Numbered from the stretch's first letter, positions 7,521 to 17,177 are shown. The stretch: 33,351 bases of DNA from an archaeon (GCA_023265925.1 JAHFSD010000012.1:1-33351); one strand, 5' to 3'. The notes: a model not told the origin generated them from the sequence alone. Numbers and translations are program-made.

Positions 7521-8888
7521 TCAGCCTCCGGACTGCTCAAGGAAAAAATTCTTTATAACCACTTTTGAGCTGTCGGTAAGTTGGGGAATGATCGAACCTG
7601 GTGTATATCCTCCCACCATCAGTCCCTGGGGTCGTTTTGGTTTATCTAAAGCATAAATTTCTTCAATGATAATGCGATGGTAATCATCCTGAAGCTCGCG
7701 CAATTCTCTGCTCTTGGTAGTGTATTCCGATGGTGCATCTGGGTTAAAGGCCTCTTCGTAGGCAAAATAAATGTTACCCATCCATTCCGCCTTGTTCTCA
7801 GCCGCCTGGCGGATGGAAACGGTGTAGGTCTCTCGTACTTTATTTCGGCGAAATTCTTCCAGATTCAAGATAAAGTCATGACTAATGGTATAGGCGACAA
7901 CGTCATACCCCTGTGGATCCAATCCGTTGCTATAGTCTCCCAACTTGGCGACAATTTTTCCTTTGAAGACTTCTTGTACCTTTGGCAGTATCTGCTGCTG
8001 CCACCTATTTGTTTCCTCAATTTTTTTTCGTTTTCGTTCTGATTCAGAATAGCCGGCAAGAAAGTTATGCAGTTTACTGGGAAGCTCATTGGCGGGAGCA
8101 AAGTATTCTACCTGGTATTCTTCAGCGAGAGCCGCCCAGGCCAGCGCTTCCCGTTCGACAACTTCAAGAAATTGGTCTTGGGTCAGCTTGGTATACTCTT
8201 TCTCTGCCAAGGGCCCTCCCATATCAAGAATGAAAACAATTGCAAACCCGGCCTTCTTAATCTCCCTGATGGAAGAAAGAGTAGTAGACTTCATGAGCTC
8301 TGATTGTTCCTGGTTAATGCGTGGGTTAAATCGGTCTACCCCCTGCATAATGCAAATCGTGTTTATACCTAAAGGTTTTAACTCATCAAGACGTTCCACC
8401 ACCTGTGGCAATTCTGGTGAACTCACCGAAGAACATTTGATGAAATCAGGATACGTGCGGACGAGTGGTGGTGGGCTAGGTGGGAGACCAGGTGGAAGAC
8501 CAGGTAGTAAACCAGAAGGAGCCGGCACTTCATTTGCTTTAGCCTCTATCGCCGGTGAATCTGGTGCGGGGGATTCTTCTGTTGGCTGTGCTGGAGGTTG
8601 CTGTAATTTTGAATTGACGATATCTATGCACCTTTTCAGAGCTTCAATCTCTGGAGGAGTGGAAGGTCGTTGTTTGGCGGCAACTGCCTGGAAGGCTTCC
8701 TGACCAATTTCCTGAACAAGACAGGCTTTGAGTTCGTCACCAGCGTCCACAAATGGATCTCCCGTCTGCTGCCGGAAAGGGGAGGTGCTCGGTGCTGCGG
8801 GAGCACAGCCATACACGAAAAGAATCAAAAATATAAAACAAGGGAAAACAATTTTTAAAAAATAATCGATTGTTGTGTGTTTCATCAT
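7521..8888 (-). CDS. Secreted lipoprotein with glycoside-hydrolase-like TIM-barrel domain
   Basis: Signal peptide with lipobox LFVYGC; PPPLPPGLP-type linker; LDELKPLGINTICIMQGVDRFNP, VEYFAPANELPS, GNIYFAYEEAFNPDA. Confidence 0.6.
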   Translation of the reverse strand: MMKHTTIDYFLKIVFPCFIFLILFVYGCAPAAPSTSPFRQQTGDPFVDAGDELKACLVQEIGQEAFQAVAAKQRPSTPPEIEALKRCIDIVNSKLQQPPAQPTEESPAPDSPAIEAKANEVPAPSGLLPGLPPGLPPSPPPLVRTYPDFIKCSSVSSPELPQVVERLDELKPLGINTICIMQGVDRFNPRINQEQSELMKSTTLSSIREIKKAGFAIVFILDMGGPLAEKEYTKLTQDQFLEVVEREALAWAALAEEYQVEYFAPANELPSKLHNFLAGYSESERKRKKIEETNRWQQQILPKVQEVFKGKIVAKLGDYSNGLDPQGYDVVAYTISHDFILNLEEFRRNKVRETYTVSIRQAAENKAEWMGNIYFAYEEAFNPDAPSEYTTKSRELRELQDDYHRIIIEEIYALDKPKRPQGLMVGGYTPGSIIPQLTDSSKVVIKNFFLEQSGG

Positions 8889-8925
8889 TTTTCAGCCTTT
8901 TTTTGACTACGCAGTTCCTGTTATA

Positions 8926-8960
8926 GACAGTAAATCTTTAAAGTATATAAAGGTTAATTA
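8926..8960 (-). promoter_or_regulatory. Conserved promoter block, copy 1 (upstream of the 7521-8888 lipoprotein gene)
   Basis: Minus strand TAATTAACCTTTATATACTTTAAAGATTTACTGTC; TATA-like CTTTATATA; nearly identical to 11609-11642. Confidence 0.65.
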
Positions 8961-8983
8961 TTGCCCTAAATCTCCACCTTCCA

Positions 8984-10324
8984 TCAGTGCCCACCGGAAC
9001 TGCTTTCTCCCTGATCACCGGCTTCTGCCGTTGGTGCTGAGGGGAGAAGAGCCCTGGTTCGTTCCAATTTTTGATGTATTTCCTTTTCAACACCATTAAT
9101 TTTATAGGTTAAATCAATTTGCACGGAATGTTTTTTATTGGAGATATCGGTATCAAACTTATAGTGATAATGAATTTTTCCCTTTTGTCCTGGCTGAAGA
9201 ATTAGCGGCTCGTTGTGGTAGTAGTTGGGATGAATGTTAAGGTATTCTATCCTTTCCCAGCTCGATCTCGAGGGAAATTTTTCCCACGTTCCACTGTACT
9301 GGGAATAGCTTTTCCCATCTAAGAAAAATACCATATCAGTAGAAGTTATCTGGACAGCGACATTTCCATCATTGTAGACGAGAATTTCCGACTCATCCGC
9401 TTTAAGATATTTTGAAGCAGGATCGAGAGGCCAATAATGCTCAAAAATTACTTGGCCATCCTGGTAGAAGGCATACTCGCTCTGAGGAAGAGATTCGATT
9501 TGCTTCCGTTCTGTTTGTGGAGAGGGCAATGATGCCGATAGCAAGGAGAGAAAATCCTCGTTCCGGGAACCGGGGAAACGGGCATCTCCATTGATGGTTC
9601 CCTCCACAGGACAAGGAGCACGGTCTCTCGCTTCTTTTGGTATTATGATGTTCTCGGGAGTGATGCCCTGCGATTTGTATTCCTCCAGTACTGAGTCGCT
9701 CATCTGCATAAAAGGAGAATCAAAAATCTGGCCAGCAAAACCAAATTTCTTAAGCCCGATGTCAAAGCTCGCGGGGGAGTCTGGAGAACCAGAGCCCACT
9801 AATTGGCCAGCTTTTACTTCCGCACCCGACTTTATTTTCGCAGTGGGAACAATGTGGAAAAAGATAAAATTCCAGCTGCGGTCTTTTGAGGAAGAAATAA
9901 ACACTTGTTTTCCTGGGAAAGATTCTTTCACTTCGCTTACGATACCATCAAAAGGGGCATAGACTTTTACCTTATCCGACCCGATCAGCTCCGGAAGGGG
10001 ATTAACATAATGTTTCATTGATCTTAATGTTTCTTTTTCCCTGGCAGAATTCAGTCCACTATAATCATGCCCAACACAGCTTCGGAATTTGGAAATCTTT
10101 TCTATTTGAGAAAGATCTAAAGGGTTGAAAACAACCAGTTTCACCGACTGGTCGGAGAGAATATCCCCTCCGGCAGGTTTGTTCTCAACAACTCCTTCAA
10201 CAATCTCTGGAACAGGATGTTTTTCGTCTTCCGGCACTTGCTTATTTTGCGGAGTGCAGCCACTGGCAAAGATCACTATTACCACGAAGAAAGGTATTAA
10301 TTTCCACCAATGTTTATTCACCAT
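8984..10324 (-). CDS. Secreted lipoprotein with M23/LytM-like (possibly degenerate) domain
   Basis: IFASGC lipobox; VKVYAPFDGIVSEVKESFPGKQVFISSSKDRSWNFIFFHIVPTAKIKSGAEVKAGQLVGSGS resembles LytM/duplicated hybrid motif. Confidence 0.6.
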   Translation of the reverse strand: MVNKHWWKLIPFFVVIVIFASGCTPQNKQVPEDEKHPVPEIVEGVVENKPAGGDILSDQSVKLVVFNPLDLSQIEKISKFRSCVGHDYSGLNSAREKETLRSMKHYVNPLPELIGSDKVKVYAPFDGIVSEVKESFPGKQVFISSSKDRSWNFIFFHIVPTAKIKSGAEVKAGQLVGSGSPDSPASFDIGLKKFGFAGQIFDSPFMQMSDSVLEEYKSQGITPENIIIPKEARDRAPCPVEGTINGDARFPGSRNEDFLSLLSASLPSPQTERKQIESLPQSEYAFYQDGQVIFEHYWPLDPASKYLKADESEILVYNDGNVAVQITSTDMVFFLDGKSYSQYSGTWEKFPSRSSWERIEYLNIHPNYYHNEPLILQPGQKGKIHYHYKFDTDISNKKHSVQIDLTYKINGVEKEIHQKLERTRALLPSAPTAEAGDQGESSSGGH

Positions 10325-10327
10325 AAA

Positions 10328-11464
10328 TCATCTCATTCCATTTTCCTCCAGCATCCTCTCTGCATTCTTATAGGCAAACTTTTCCTGTACTTCAGGCTCC
10401 AAATAGCCAATAAAAGTTCTTCCAAATTCTACTACCAATCCACTAACCTCAGGATCAAAGTGCCATCTATACCATCTATCTGTTCCCCAAGTGAATTGGT
10501 CTGGATGTGCTTCTATAATTGGCTTCCAATTACGGAGTCCTTCTTCCAATAATGAGTCAAAATTTTCCCTAATAAATTTTAGATATTCCTGTTTAGTTGG
10601 ACCTCTGTTGTCCTGTATCGTATGATAACCAAAAATGTAATGAATTTCTGCATCTAGTGAATAATACAAGTTATTATGAGTTTCCATTAATTTGCCGATT
10701 TCATTCTTCTGATCTGGCATTACATGCGCAAGGAATTTAACATTGGGGTATTTCTCCAAAAGACGCTTAAGTGCCTCTAATTGTCCTTTGTTTGGGTGTA
10801 TTTGAACTATTAAGTTACTTTTATCGGCTAGCCTATACATCTCAAGGAAATACTCGTCCTCAGGATGTGCGTTAGTTCCCAAATTAAAATCAAATCTGGC
10901 TTCTCCATAACCTTGAAATAATCCAGGATTTTTATTGAGTAGTTTTTCCACTTCAGAGGATGTTGGATTAAGGGTTTGTAATGGCAATGGAGGCATGAAG
11001 AACTTCACAAATTTATCTGGATATTTTTCTTCGACATTTTTAACATGGTTCACAGCATATTCCGGGGCTATGTTTGGTATAATGAAAAACCCAAAAGTTT
11101 TCGTTATTCCCTCAGTATTAAATAGGCAGTCAATGTAATCTGTTGAAATGTCAGCTGAAGCGGGCATATCCTCAAATCCAGCCTGTAGTGCAACATCACT
11201 AATAATTTTTGAAGCTACTGGCATATGGACATGGGTGTCAATCAAGGGGCCAGTATAATAAAGTTCTTTTTTAAACTCTCTCTGTTTTGGCTTAAGATTA
11301 CATTCGTATTCTTCTGATCCCTCTGTTTTCCCACCTAAAATTTGATCAGTAATTTCTTTCGTTCTCTCTTCTGTTTTTTTTTTGACTGCATAATTGAAAA
11401 TGAAATATCCAACGACCAGAAATATAACAATCAAAACTATGATAATGGGAATTGATTTTTTCAT
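10328..11464 (-). CDS. Membrane-anchored amidohydrolase-family (TIM-barrel metal-dependent hydrolase) protein
   Basis: N-terminal TM; GPLIDTHVHMP (HxH), LIVQIHPNKGQLEALKRLLEKYPNVKFLAHVMP, FTWGTDRWYRWHFDPE. Confidence 0.75.
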   Translation of the reverse strand: MKKSIPIIIVLIVIFLVVGYFIFNYAVKKKTEERTKEITDQILGGKTEGSEEYECNLKPKQREFKKELYYTGPLIDTHVHMPVASKIISDVALQAGFEDMPASADISTDYIDCLFNTEGITKTFGFFIIPNIAPEYAVNHVKNVEEKYPDKFVKFFMPPLPLQTLNPTSSEVEKLLNKNPGLFQGYGEARFDFNLGTNAHPEDEYFLEMYRLADKSNLIVQIHPNKGQLEALKRLLEKYPNVKFLAHVMPDQKNEIGKLMETHNNLYYSLDAEIHYIFGYHTIQDNRGPTKQEYLKFIRENFDSLLEEGLRNWKPIIEAHPDQFTWGTDRWYRWHFDPEVSGLVVEFGRTFIGYLEPEVQEKFAYKNAERMLEENGMR

Positions 11465-11608
11465 TGGTTATTTTTCAATAATGAGGTATTTAATATTGGT
11501 GATTAAATAAGTTCCACATCAATTGACCTCCTTTTGGTACATACATCTGTTAGTAATTTATATATGTTTTCGTTTCTATTATTTTAACTACACACTTTTC
11601 CTCTTATT

Positions 11609-11642
11609 GACCGTAAATATTTAAAGTATATAAAGGTTAATT
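11609..11642 (-). promoter_or_regulatory. Conserved promoter block, copy 2 (upstream of amidohydrolase gene)
   Basis: Minus strand AATTAACCTTTATATACTTTAAATATTTACGGTC; two mismatches to copy 1 over about 34 nt. Confidence 0.65.
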
Positions 11643-11738
11643 GTTTTCCCCCTTCCGCGGTTTAAGGCGGTAAGATACAGACGAGCGCCCTCAGCGGGCT
11701 TTCTTTATACTAACTTTAAGCCATCACCCTTTTCTCCT

Positions 11739-12752
11739 TCAGCCCCCCCAGCAGTTCTGCTCCTTCAACCTGTCCAGCAGCTTTGCTCCTTCTGTGCTCT
11801 CCATCTCCAGCACGTAAGTTCGGCTCTTCAGAGTGTGGTCATAGAGCGGATCATAGTAATGTTCCAGAAGAAGTTTCACGCCCTCCAAGTCTTTTCCCTG
11901 CTGAAAGAATCCGATGATTTGTTGCTGCTGCTGTTTGCTGATCACCTTCTGTAAGCTGCGCGTGATTTCAATCAGCTGTTGGCGGTCTTCCGGCCGTTTC
12001 AGGTATTCTTGAATTGCCTTCCTGGCCCGAGTCTCTAAATCCGCTGTCAGCAAAACGTGAATCCCCTGCACCATCGCTTGGTACAAGAAGGCAGGAATTT
12101 GTACATTGCCAATTTTCTTACTCTCGCCTTCAACAATAATATGCTTCTGGCCTTGCAGTTCCTCTAATCGCTGTAGCAGCAGGCTGTCAAACCGCTTCTG
12201 CGAATTCGGCCGTAAACCGATCGCGCCAAACAAGCTGCCGCGATGCTGTGCCAGCCCTTCCAGATCGAGCGAGTTGGCAAACTGCGACAATAAGGCGGTT
12301 TTTCCGGTACAGGTTCTTCCCCAAATCACGATGCAGCGTGGTTTCAGGGCATACTGTTCCAGCCTTTCCCGCACATACTTTCGGTACTGCTTATACCCGC
12401 CTTCCAGCTGCCAAACTTTATAACCCTGGGATTCGAGCAGTACCGCAACCGTTTTTGACCTCATTCCCCCGCGCCAGCAGTTGACAATGATATTTTTCTC
12501 TTTAAATTGTTCCATTCCCTGCAGGAACTGCGGGATTTTTTCTTCAAATAATTCTTTTCCCACCTGCAGTGCTTGCTCCTGCGAGATTTTTTTGTAGATC
12601 GTTCCCACCACTGCCCGCTCTTCATTGCTCAGAATCGGCACATTAATTGCTCCGGGAATATGGTCTTCCTCAAATTCAAGGGGAGAACGGGTGTCGAGGA
12701 AAATTGTGTTTTGTTGCTGGAGTGCGCAATTAACTGAAATAATATTAACCAT
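11739..12752 (-). CDS. selU: tRNA 2-selenouridine synthase (SelU/MnmH), fused rhodanese + P-loop form
   Basis: IFLDTRSPLEFEEDHIPGAINVPIL, VNCWRGGMRSKTVAVLLESQGYKVWQLEGGYKQYR, then WGRTCTGKTALL P-loop and AQHRGSLFGAIGL. Confidence 0.92.
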   Translation of the reverse strand: MVNIISVNCALQQQNTIFLDTRSPLEFEEDHIPGAINVPILSNEERAVVGTIYKKISQEQALQVGKELFEEKIPQFLQGMEQFKEKNIIVNCWRGGMRSKTVAVLLESQGYKVWQLEGGYKQYRKYVRERLEQYALKPRCIVIWGRTCTGKTALLSQFANSLDLEGLAQHRGSLFGAIGLRPNSQKRFDSLLLQRLEELQGQKHIIVEGESKKIGNVQIPAFLYQAMVQGIHVLLTADLETRARKAIQEYLKRPEDRQQLIEITRSLQKVISKQQQQQIIGFFQQGKDLEGVKLLLEHYYDPLYDHTLKSRTYVLEMESTEGAKLLDRLKEQNCWGG

Positions 12753-12775
12753 CGGTAGTAAAATTATTCATTTCT

Positions 12776-14629
12776 TTAATTAATATTCGGATCATAATCG
12801 TCTCCAGGATCAAAAGTAATCCTTCGCTGGTTCGTTCCGTCGTAATTCATATTGTAAATCTCACGATCACCATCGCGGTCAGAATCAAACACGATTCTAA
12901 GCCCATTGGACGAGTAATCAGGGTTGCGGTCATTAGCTGGATGGTTAGTAAGGTTAATAGCGTTAGTTCCATCTGGATTCATTCGATAAATTTCGAAATT
13001 ACCGTCCCGATTGGTTTCAAAAACAATAAATAAACCATCTGGTGACCAGATGGGTGCGTTATCGTAGGGTGATTGAGTTGTAATATTCGTATCTCCTGCC
13101 CCAAATGGAAGAATAGAAATCTCGTAGTTTCCCTCATACCATTCCCAGACATAAGCAATTCTTGATCCATCGGGCGACCAGGCACAAGACTGTTTGTAAG
13201 GAGCATTCAACAGAACTTCCTCTAAATTTGTCCCATCACTATTGATAAGATAGATATCACCCCGTGGTCCACGATGAAAACATAACTTTAGGCCATCCGG
13301 TGACCACGACGGGAAACGATCATCAAGCGTTGGCTCGTTGGTCAGATTAGTAAACGGTTCAAAATTGATAATTTCTAATTCGTTACTTTGACTCGTTGAT
13401 TCGTAAGCAAAAGTGTAGGGAGTTAGATTAACAATTGGTGACCAAGAAGGAGAACGATCTATTGCCGAATCTGTCGTTAACTGAATCAAATCAGTTCCGT
13501 TGGCGTTGATTAAATAAATATCTTCATTGTTATTTCTGTTCGAAACAAAGAGTATTTCTCCCTCTAAATCGTTGCAGTCTATCACTCCATCACAATCGTT
13601 ATCAACGCCGTTACACTGTGCTTCACCTGGCCCCCCTTCTATGGCATCACAGTTAAAGTATTCCTCGCTCCAGCCTTGCTCACCCTGGCAAATTTTATAT
13701 TCCAGTCCACTGCCTTGACAGGCTCCTGTTCCTACAGTGCATCCCTGGCTGAGAACGGTTAAATCATCATCGATGAATTCGTCGCAATCATTATTTAATC
13801 CGTCGCAGAGTTCCAATGCTAAAGGATTAATCAAGTTATTATCATCTGCACAATCAAGATTGTTTAAAGACCAAGGGGTGGAACTATCATCGCATACATA
13901 GACTAATTCCGTTGAGCCAAATCCATCGCCATCATTGTCTGCATAGGCCATAAATTCCTGCCAGACGGAACTGTCAGTATCATTACAATCTAAATCATTA
14001 AGGGCATATCCTTCCGGCAGCGAATTTCCCTGGCAAATTGTAACGAGGTTGCCTGCTCCAAACCCATCACCATCATTATCAGGATACGCTAAGGCCTCCT
14101 GCCAGACGAAAGCATTCGTGTCGTTACAGTCACCAGAGATTAAAGTATAAGTATTTTGCTGCTGTCCTTCACAAAAGATTTGATTGTTATTTGTATCACC
14201 TGAACCATCTCCATCACTATCCTGAAAGTACTGCCTCGGGATACATTGAACTTGAGCATCTTGGCTGATATCTGCATCAGCAACAAAGTTAGCATCGGGA
14301 GTGGCAACATCCGGACTGCCATCATTTTTTGCATTAGGCAGCAGCGCGTCAGGTTGGGCTTGTGCATCATTGCTACCGTCACTCTGGTAGAAAGTGTCAG
14401 GATATTGAATGCTGCCATCAGGAGACAGAGCATCGGGAGTAGTGTCTCCTCCATCAGATCCAGTAGGTTCAGCATCAGCAACGAACGAGTCTATGTACAT
14501 CTTAACTTGGGCATCTGCTGGAGGGGACAGAATCGACGTAGGTGGAATTCCACATCCTGCAAGGCTGAGAGCAGTACTTATGAGGAAGAACTGTTTTTTA
14601 CCAAATTGAATGATCTTTTCGAGTGACAT
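12776..14629 (-). CDS. Lipoprotein with MopE-like metal-binding repeats and TolB/PD40-type beta-propeller
   Basis: LAGCG lipobox; Asp/Pro/Ala-rich linker; repeats YPDNDGDGFGAGNL...DLDCNDTDSSVWQEFMAYADNDGDGFGS...LDCAD; ELCDGLNNDCDEFIDDDL, QCNGVDNDCDGVIDC; repeated WSPDG...IYLINSDGTNL units. Confidence 0.85.
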   Translation of the reverse strand: MSLEKIIQFGKKQFFLISTALSLAGCGIPPTSILSPPADAQVKMYIDSFVADAEPTGSDGGDTTPDALSPDGSIQYPDTFYQSDGSNDAQAQPDALLPNAKNDGSPDVATPDANFVADADISQDAQVQCIPRQYFQDSDGDGSGDTNNNQIFCEGQQQNTYTLISGDCNDTNAFVWQEALAYPDNDGDGFGAGNLVTICQGNSLPEGYALNDLDCNDTDSSVWQEFMAYADNDGDGFGSTELVYVCDDSSTPWSLNNLDCADDNNLINPLALELCDGLNNDCDEFIDDDLTVLSQGCTVGTGACQGSGLEYKICQGEQGWSEEYFNCDAIEGGPGEAQCNGVDNDCDGVIDCNDLEGEILFVSNRNNNEDIYLINANGTDLIQLTTDSAIDRSPSWSPIVNLTPYTFAYESTSQSNELEIINFEPFTNLTNEPTLDDRFPSWSPDGLKLCFHRGPRGDIYLINSDGTNLEEVLLNAPYKQSCAWSPDGSRIAYVWEWYEGNYEISILPFGAGDTNITTQSPYDNAPIWSPDGLFIVFETNRDGNFEIYRMNPDGTNAINLTNHPANDRNPDYSSNGLRIVFDSDRDGDREIYNMNYDGTNQRRITFDPGDDYDPNIN

Positions 14630-14862
14630 ATTCTAATATCTCATTCATTACTTAAAAGAAGCGTTAATTTATAAATGTTTTTGTGTAATGAACAGAGTAA
14701 ATTTTCAATTATCGCCTGCACAGTTTTACTCCTCATCCAAAAACACAGGATTCTTATCCAGCAGGAATTTTTAAAGGTAAGGAATACCTAAATCGGGCAG
14801 TTTCCCAGAGCTAAGCTACGCTGGCTGAAATTGTTCCTGTTGTGGTGGAAGCACTTTCTTAG

Positions 14863-15095
14863 AAAAAAACTGCCCCGGCCGGGAAATTCGTGCCGCAATC
14901 CATTGTTTCAACCTCATTCGTGGGGTTTCCGCAGAACACCCCACTTGAGCAACTTGCATAGATTGCTTGCATTCGAACCCGGGTCAATGCCTTTCTCTAA
15001 ACCTTCTTTTTGCCCAAAGGTTTGCGAAAGGGCACTATGATAGTCCGGATTGTGTTACCAAAACCAGTGGTTCCAGCATCTACACCACCGGGGCA
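14863..15095 (-). ncRNA. Candidate structured ncRNA of unknown family, minus strand
   Basis: Closing helix TGCCCCGG (14871-14878)/CCGGGGCA (15088-15095), inner helix CAATCC/GGATTG, hairpins 14920-14944, 14948-14967, 14969-14990, H-type pseudoknot 14999-15034; 7-nt oligo-U at 14869-14863; TATA-like TTTTTAAA about 27 nt upstream (15118-15131). Confidence 0.5.
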
Positions 15096-15203
15096 TTGGC
15101 AGGAAAAAGAAGCAACCGCTTTAAAAATGTTTGCCAAACTTTGGCTCTGAACCTCCCCGCGAATTTGAGGAACCTTTATATTCCCTCCCCTTCTTTCCAG
15201 TGT

Positions 15204-17177
15204 ATGAAATGGCCGCTGTTGCTCGTGCTCTTCACCATACCTATTTTTAACATTTTCAGTGCCGCGGCCCTGGAACAAAACCTGTACTTCCACGATTCCT
15301 TGGACATCGAAGTGAGTATCAATAGCCAATTTGACCTGGTTGCTGAGGGAAGCAATCCCACCCTGCAGAGCGTGGATGCCGAACTTCTCCTGTTCCCACC
15401 AACTGATTTCCGGCAGGAACTGCTTAATCTCAAGACTGACGGGCAGGCTCAGCAGGATAAAGTTGTCTTCCGCTGGACTGATCGGCAGGTTGAACCAAAA
15501 CAGTTTGGGTACAAAGCGTTAATCCATACCCAGAATGAGCGCTTGCCGGTGCGAAACAAAATATCGTTCCCCCTGCGGAACGAGGATGTTCACGGGTATG
15601 AGCAGTACCTGAAACCCACTAAAACCATTGACTCTAACGATCCGGCCATCATCGCCCAAGCCAGTGAGCTGGCCGAGGGAGAAACCGATTTGTTTAAAGT
15701 TGCCTTTAAAGTGGCCAACTGGGTGGATGAGAACGTCAATTACGATTTAACCACGTTAACGGCTGAAACTTCCCAGAAAGCCAGCTGGGTGCTGGAAAAC
15801 AAGCGCGGTGTCTGTGATGAAATGACTTCTTTGTTTGTAGCGATGATGCGTTCATTGGGTGTACCAGCCCGTTTTGTGTCTGGGATAAGCTATACCACTT
15901 CAGATTTATTTAGTGCTCCCTGGCAGCCGCACGGCTGGGCGGAAGTGTATTTTCCCGGCGTCGGCTGGGTCGCCTTTGACATTACTTTTGGCCAGTACGG
16001 GTATGTGGACGTGACCCACATCAAGCTTCGTGACGGGTTTGACCCGCAGGAACCAGCTACCAGGTATGAATGGCTTGCCACGGATGTCGATTTGCAGACA
16101 AAAAAGTTAGACGTTAATGCCGCCGTCAAGGCGGAAGGAAAAATGCAGGCAGAAGAGATTCAGCTGGAGCAGGAGATCGTCGCCAGGGAAGTAGGATTAG
16201 GGAGTTATAATTTAATCAAAGGAATTCTGAAAAATAAAGCCGATTATTATGCTGCCAGCACTTTGAAAATTGCGGTGCCGCAGGAATTGGAAATTGTGGG
16301 AAAAAACCGGCGAACCATCCTGCTGGGGCCTAAAGAAGTTAAAGAGACGTACTGGATCGTCAGGATTCCCGGCACACTGGAAAGCGAATTTATCTATACG
16401 TTTCCCGCCCTGATTTATTCGGAAAAGAACGTTTCCGTGCAGGATGAATTTACCGTGCAGAGCGGCAAGCAGTACTATTCTAAGGAGGACATCCAGAATC
16501 TGGTGGTCAGTGATGAGGAAAAAACCTATTCGCGGAAAGTTTCTTTCGACTGCAATTATCCACGGGAATTAAAGCAGAACCAGGAAGCAGTGATTAGCTG
16601 TACCGTCAAGAACAGTGGCAACACCAACCTTTATCAGCTGAATTTCTGCCTGGAAGGAGTCTGCGACGTCATGGACTTGCCCATCAATCAGGAAAAAAGT
16701 ACTGTGGTCAAAATCAAGGCCGAACAGGTGGGCTGGCAGAAGATCGTGGTCAGCGCTGAAAATAATCTGGTGGAGAAGAAAGCAGTCCTGGAATATCTGG
16801 TCAGAGACGATCCGGCCATTGCTGTTACGATCGAGCATCCGCCATCAGTGCAGTTAGGTGCAGTTGTCCCTTTGACCATTCAGTTGAAGAAGAGCTCGTT
16901 CAGCGAGCCGCTGTCAGTGACAGTAGTGGTGGAAGGGCTGTCGCTGAGGCATAAGATTGAATTAGAAAGGCTGGAGAAAGATCAGGCCTTCCCGGTGGAA
17001 CTGGAAGGGAAGAGATTGGCAGGGAAAAATTCTATTGCAATCACCACAACCTGGAAAGATCAGGATGGAAAGCTGTACTCTGACCAGCAGACCGTTATAG
17101 TACTAGGAGAAGCTGCTTCCTGGGAAGGAAAAGTGCGTTTGTTCCTGAATGGTATTCTGAAACTGTTTTATGGGTAA
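15204..17177 (+). CDS. Secreted/cell-surface transglutaminase-like protein
   Basis: Signal peptide MKWPLLLVLFTIPIFNIFSAAAL (ATG 15204 rather than 14967); triad context KRGVCDEMTSLFVAMMRSLGVPARFVSG...PHGWAEVYFPGVGWVAFDITFGQYG; TATA CTTTATATT about 25 nt upstream. Confidence 0.85.
   Translation: MKWPLLLVLFTIPIFNIFSAAALEQNLYFHDSLDIEVSINSQFDLVAEGSNPTLQSVDAELLLFPPTDFRQELLNLKTDGQAQQDKVVFRWTDRQVEPKQFGYKALIHTQNERLPVRNKISFPLRNEDVHGYEQYLKPTKTIDSNDPAIIAQASELAEGETDLFKVAFKVANWVDENVNYDLTTLTAETSQKASWVLENKRGVCDEMTSLFVAMMRSLGVPARFVSGISYTTSDLFSAPWQPHGWAEVYFPGVGWVAFDITFGQYGYVDVTHIKLRDGFDPQEPATRYEWLATDVDLQTKKLDVNAAVKAEGKMQAEEIQLEQEIVAREVGLGSYNLIKGILKNKADYYAASTLKIAVPQELEIVGKNRRTILLGPKEVKETYWIVRIPGTLESEFIYTFPALIYSEKNVSVQDEFTVQSGKQYYSKEDIQNLVVSDEEKTYSRKVSFDCNYPRELKQNQEAVISCTVKNSGNTNLYQLNFCLEGVCDVMDLPINQEKSTVVKIKAEQVGWQKIVVSAENNLVEKKAVLEYLVRDDPAIAVTIEHPPSVQLGAVVPLTIQLKKSSFSEPLSVTVVVEGLSLRHKIELERLEKDQAFPVELEGKRLAGKNSIAITTTWKDQDGKLYSDQQTVIVLGEAASWEGKVRLFLNGILKLFYG

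Noticed and set aside
14871-15095. Assignment of the structured RNA as RNase P RNA
   Set aside because: Closing helix and a P4-like long-range pair exist, but the CR-I (GAGGAAAGUCC-type) and CR-V (ACAGAA-type) signatures are not present.
14967-15203. N-terminal extension of the transglutaminase ORF
   Set aside because: Signal peptide begins at 15204 with a TATA box just upstream; the extension overlaps the ncRNA candidate.
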